Source: Verrucomicrobiota bacterium
GTDB lineage: Bacteria; Verrucomicrobiota; Verrucomicrobiia; Limisphaerales; UBA9464
Reading direction: 5' to 3'
NCBI GenBank assembly: GCA_026397675.1
Contig: JAPLUH010000525.1
Span: forward strand, 1 to 16,425
DNA length: 16,425 nucleotides
Shown: in pieces, positions 14,561-16,425 of the stretch
Numbering within the stretch: position 1 is the first letter of the stretch
How the letters are laid out: each line of letters opens with the position of its first letter
Program-made: the position numbers and the translations under genes
The notes under the pieces: generated by a model
What the model was told of the DNA's origin: nothing
Seen by the model: only the letters and a program-made list of their open reading frames with translations
The model's database searches: none

Positions 14561-15549
14561 GGCAAGGGGATGGTCCATCGGCGGGCCATTTCAAAATAGA
14601 GAGGCAAGCCCAGTGTGATGTTGAAAGGAAAGGTAATGCCGAGGGCAGCGGTGAGGTAGAAAGTCGGGTTGGCGTCAGGCAGTGACAATCGCATGGCGGC
14701 CGGCGCTGCAATATAACTCGCGCTGGCAGCCAAGGTGGCCAGCAAGAGTGCGGTCCCCGTGTCGAGGCCCATCCATCGAGCGCAAAGAATGCCCAGTGCC
14801 CCATGGGCCATCGGTGCCACAACGCCAAAAATCAAAAGAAACACGCCCACTTTGCGCAAATCGGCAAACCGCCGGGCAGCCACCATTCCCATCTCCAGCA
14901 GGAAGAGGCACAAGACACCTTGGAACGGGCTGACGAGAAAACCCGCCGTCATCTCCGCACCTTTGGATCCACTAGCCCAACCAATGATCATGGAGCCCAA
15001 CAGCAGGACCACACTCCGCCCAAACACCGCCTCATGCACCGCTTTGCGGAGGGTATGAACCATGGTTTCCCCGCTGCTTTCACCCATGCGACCCAGCACG
15101 ACACCCAAAATGATGGCTGGAGCCTCCATCACCGCGAGGAATGCCGAGGCGTATTCCTGGTACGGAACTTGGATTTGCTTCAAGTAGTTGGTGGCGGCGA
15201 TGAATGTGACGGCACTCACCGATCCGTAATGGGCACTAATGGCCGCGGCATTGACCGGGGAAAACCGGCCCAAAAATCGCAGCACCGGATACACACCCAA
15301 GGGAATAAGCCCTCCCAAAATCATGGCCAACAATGTCGGCTTCCAGACGACCGCGAGGCCGGCCTTGGAAATAGCGGCTCCTCCTTTGAAACCAATAGCC
15401 ACCAGTAGGTAGATGGTCAGGGTGACGTAAAGGGGTTCAGGGAATCGGAGATCACTGCGGGCCAGTGTCGCGATGACACCCAGAATAAAAAAAAGGACGG
15501 CGGGCGACAGCAAGTTAGCCACTAAGGCGGAAACGACGTCAGGACTCAT
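14557..15549 (-). CDS. sbtA: Sodium-dependent bicarbonate transporter-like permease (SbtA family)
   Basis: A 330-residue inner-membrane protein of about ten hydrophobic helices, with an inverted-repeat layout. SbtA-family landmarks are LSPAVLFFILGVIAT near the N-terminus, YLLVAIGFKGG, AHYGSVSAVTFIAA, FLAVMEAPAIILG, LLEMGMVAARR, APMAHG and ASASYIAAPAAMRLSLPDANPT, which corresponds to the ASSSDISGPPTLR region of the cyanobacterial protein. It is shorter than Synechocystis SbtA because the central cytoplasmic loop is reduced. Probable activity is Na+-coupled import of bicarbonate or another small anion; the substrate in non-cyanobacteria is not established. ATG 15549 gives a short N-terminus before helix 1; an in-frame start at 15612 would add 21 polar residues. 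It is coupled to the downstream sbtB gene. Confidence 0.85.
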   Translation of the reverse strand: MSPDVVSALVANLLSPAVLFFILGVIATLARSDLRFPEPLYVTLTIYLLVAIGFKGGAAISKAGLAVVWKPTLLAMILGGLIPLGVYPVLRFLGRFSPVNAAAISAHYGSVSAVTFIAATNYLKQIQVPYQEYASAFLAVMEAPAIILGVVLGRMGESSGETMVHTLRKAVHEAVFGRSVVLLLGSMIIGWASGSKGAEMTAGFLVSPFQGVLCLFLLEMGMVAARRFADLRKVGVFLLIFGVVAPMAHGALGILCARWMGLDTGTALLLATLAASASYIAAPAAMRLSLPDANPTFYLTAALGITFPFNITLGLPLYFEMARRWTIPLP

Positions 15550-15631
15550 CTTAATGAAACCTCGACTGGAAACTTTCCAGTCATCTGTAATCCATCCACC
15601 CGGTCGACCCAAGAGTCAACAGCCTGCCAAT

Positions 15632-15668
15632 AAAAAAGCGGGATCGACGATCGCTCGCCAACCCCGCC
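15632..15668 (-). terminator. Rho-independent terminator of the oxidoreductase gene
   Basis: On the minus strand GCGGG (15663-15667) pairs with CCCGC (15638-15642) and is followed by six T (complement of 15632-15637). Inner GATC repeats may add pairing in the 20-nt loop. It lies 23 nt after the oxidoreductase stop codon and separates that gene from sbtA. Confidence 0.8.
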
Positions 15669-15690
15669 AGAAATTAGGACTTCGTCAGGC

Positions 15691-16425
15691 TCAGGCCTTC
15701 ACCTGCTTGACCTTGGCCCACTTGCGGGTCTTGGCCGATGCGAGCACGGCGTCCACCACATAGTCGGTCGCCAAGCCGTCCTTGAAGTCTGGCTTCGCAC
15801 CCTTGCCACTCTCGAGGCCGGCGATGAACTCCACGACATGGTGGATGAAGCTATGCTCGTAGCCCAATTGGAGACCCGGAACCCACCACTTGCCGGTGTA
15901 GGGATGATCGCTGTCCGAAACGTGAATGCTCTTCCAACCGCGCTCGGCACCGACATCGCTGTAATCGAAAATTTGGAGGCGGTGCAAGTCGTGCAAGTCC
16001 CACTTGAGGCTCATGTTCTCGCCATTCACCTCGAAGGTGTAGAGAGCCTTATGGCCGCGGGCATAACGGGTGGACTCAAAGAGACCCAGCGACCCGTTGT
16101 TGAAGTGGCACATGAAGGCGCACGCGTCATCGATACCCACCTTCTCAACCTTGCCGGTCAGGGTGTGCTTGCGCTCTTTAATAAACGTCTCGGTCATGGC
16201 GCTGACATCCTTAATGCCGCCATTGAGCCACATGGCCGTATCGATGCAGTGAGCCAACAAGTCGCCGGTGACACCGGACCCTGCGGCCTTCACATCCAGA
16301 CGCCACAAGGCCGCCCCGCCCTGCGGCAGGTCGGGATTGATGGTCCAGTCTTGCAGGAAGTTGGCGCGGTAATGGAACACCTTGCCGAGTTTGCCGGCGT
16401 CGATGAGCTGCTTGGCCAGCACCAC
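15691..16425 (-). CDS. Gfo/Idh/MocA family oxidoreductase, N-terminus beyond the window
   Basis: About 245 C-terminal residues of an NAD(P)-dependent sugar or polyol dehydrogenase-like protein. The Rossmann nucleotide-binding domain lies outside the window, so no start codon can be given; the frame enters at base 16425. The visible part is the C-terminal alpha/beta domain: GSGVTGDLLAHCIDTAMW carries the aspartate and histidine four residues apart (D55, H59 of the fragment) that occupy the catalytic positions of inositol dehydrogenase. GSLGLFESTRYARGHK, WVPGLQLGYEHSFIHHVVEFI and the C-terminal DYVVDAVLASAKTRKW are typical of the many Verrucomicrobiota members of this family. The substrate is unknown. 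A strong terminator follows. Confidence 0.9.
   Translation of the reverse strand: MVLAKQLIDAGKLGKVFHYRANFLQDWTINPDLPQGGAALWRLDVKAAGSGVTGDLLAHCIDTAMWLNGGIKDVSAMTETFIKERKHTLTGKVEKVGIDDACAFMCHFNNGSLGLFESTRYARGHKALYTFEVNGENMSLKWDLHDLHRLQIFDYSDVGAERGWKSIHVSDSDHPYTGKWWVPGLQLGYEHSFIHHVVEFIAGLESGKGAKPDFKDGLATDYVVDAVLASAKTRKWAKVKQVKA

Noticed and set aside
1..16425. Search for CRISPR arrays, transposases, integrases, tRNA or rRNA genes and a replication origin
   Set aside because: No regularly spaced repeats, mobile-element genes, cloverleaf structures or DnaA-box clusters were seen by eye; the presence of gyrB and gyrA alone does not mark an origin.

Overview
The window is a dense, GC-rich stretch of bacterial chromosome made almost entirely of conserved housekeeping genes. 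No insertion sequence, phage gene, tRNA, rRNA or CRISPR array is visible. The gene mix suggests a member of the Verrucomicrobiota (or a related PVC lineage): a duplicated NIPSNAP protein with a twin-arginine signal, a Gfo/Idh/MocA oxidoreductase of the type expanded in that phylum, an ECF sigma factor coupled to a membrane anti-sigma protein, and an almost complete lack of Shine-Dalgarno sequences. This assignment is inferred from gene character, not from a phylogeny.

Left region (1-3660). A 3'-truncated hemL (minus strand) is divergent from a plus-strand cluster. The cluster encodes a zinc-ribbon Nudix hydrolase, a HAD-phosphatase/Nudix-hydrolase fusion protein, dihydroneopterin aldolase (folB) and translation initiation factor IF-1 (infA). 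The fusion ends 14 nt before folB. A Nudix pyrophosphatase and a phosphatase are the two activities needed between the GTP cyclohydrolase product and the FolB substrate, so the fusion is a good candidate for a two-in-one folate-pathway enzyme. This is the most interesting point in the window.

Centre (3661-11755). A 350-nt convergent spacer with hairpins separates infA from a long minus-strand block. Read in the direction of transcription, the block holds hisB, an ECF sigma factor, its translationally coupled anti-sigma factor, a small secreted protein, gyrB and gyrA. gyrB has a candidate promoter whose spacer holds a perfect inverted repeat. GyrA carries non-consensus residues at the positions that determine quinolone sensitivity.

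Right region (11839-16425). A Tat-type lipoprotein with two NIPSNAP domains (plus strand) ends at a strong terminator and converges on gatB. Upstream of gatB on the minus strand lies an sbtA-sbtB pair (bicarbonate-transporter-like permease and PII-like regulator) with an ATGA stop/start overlap. A strong terminator separates that pair from the C-terminal part of a Gfo/Idh/MocA oxidoreductase that runs off the right edge.
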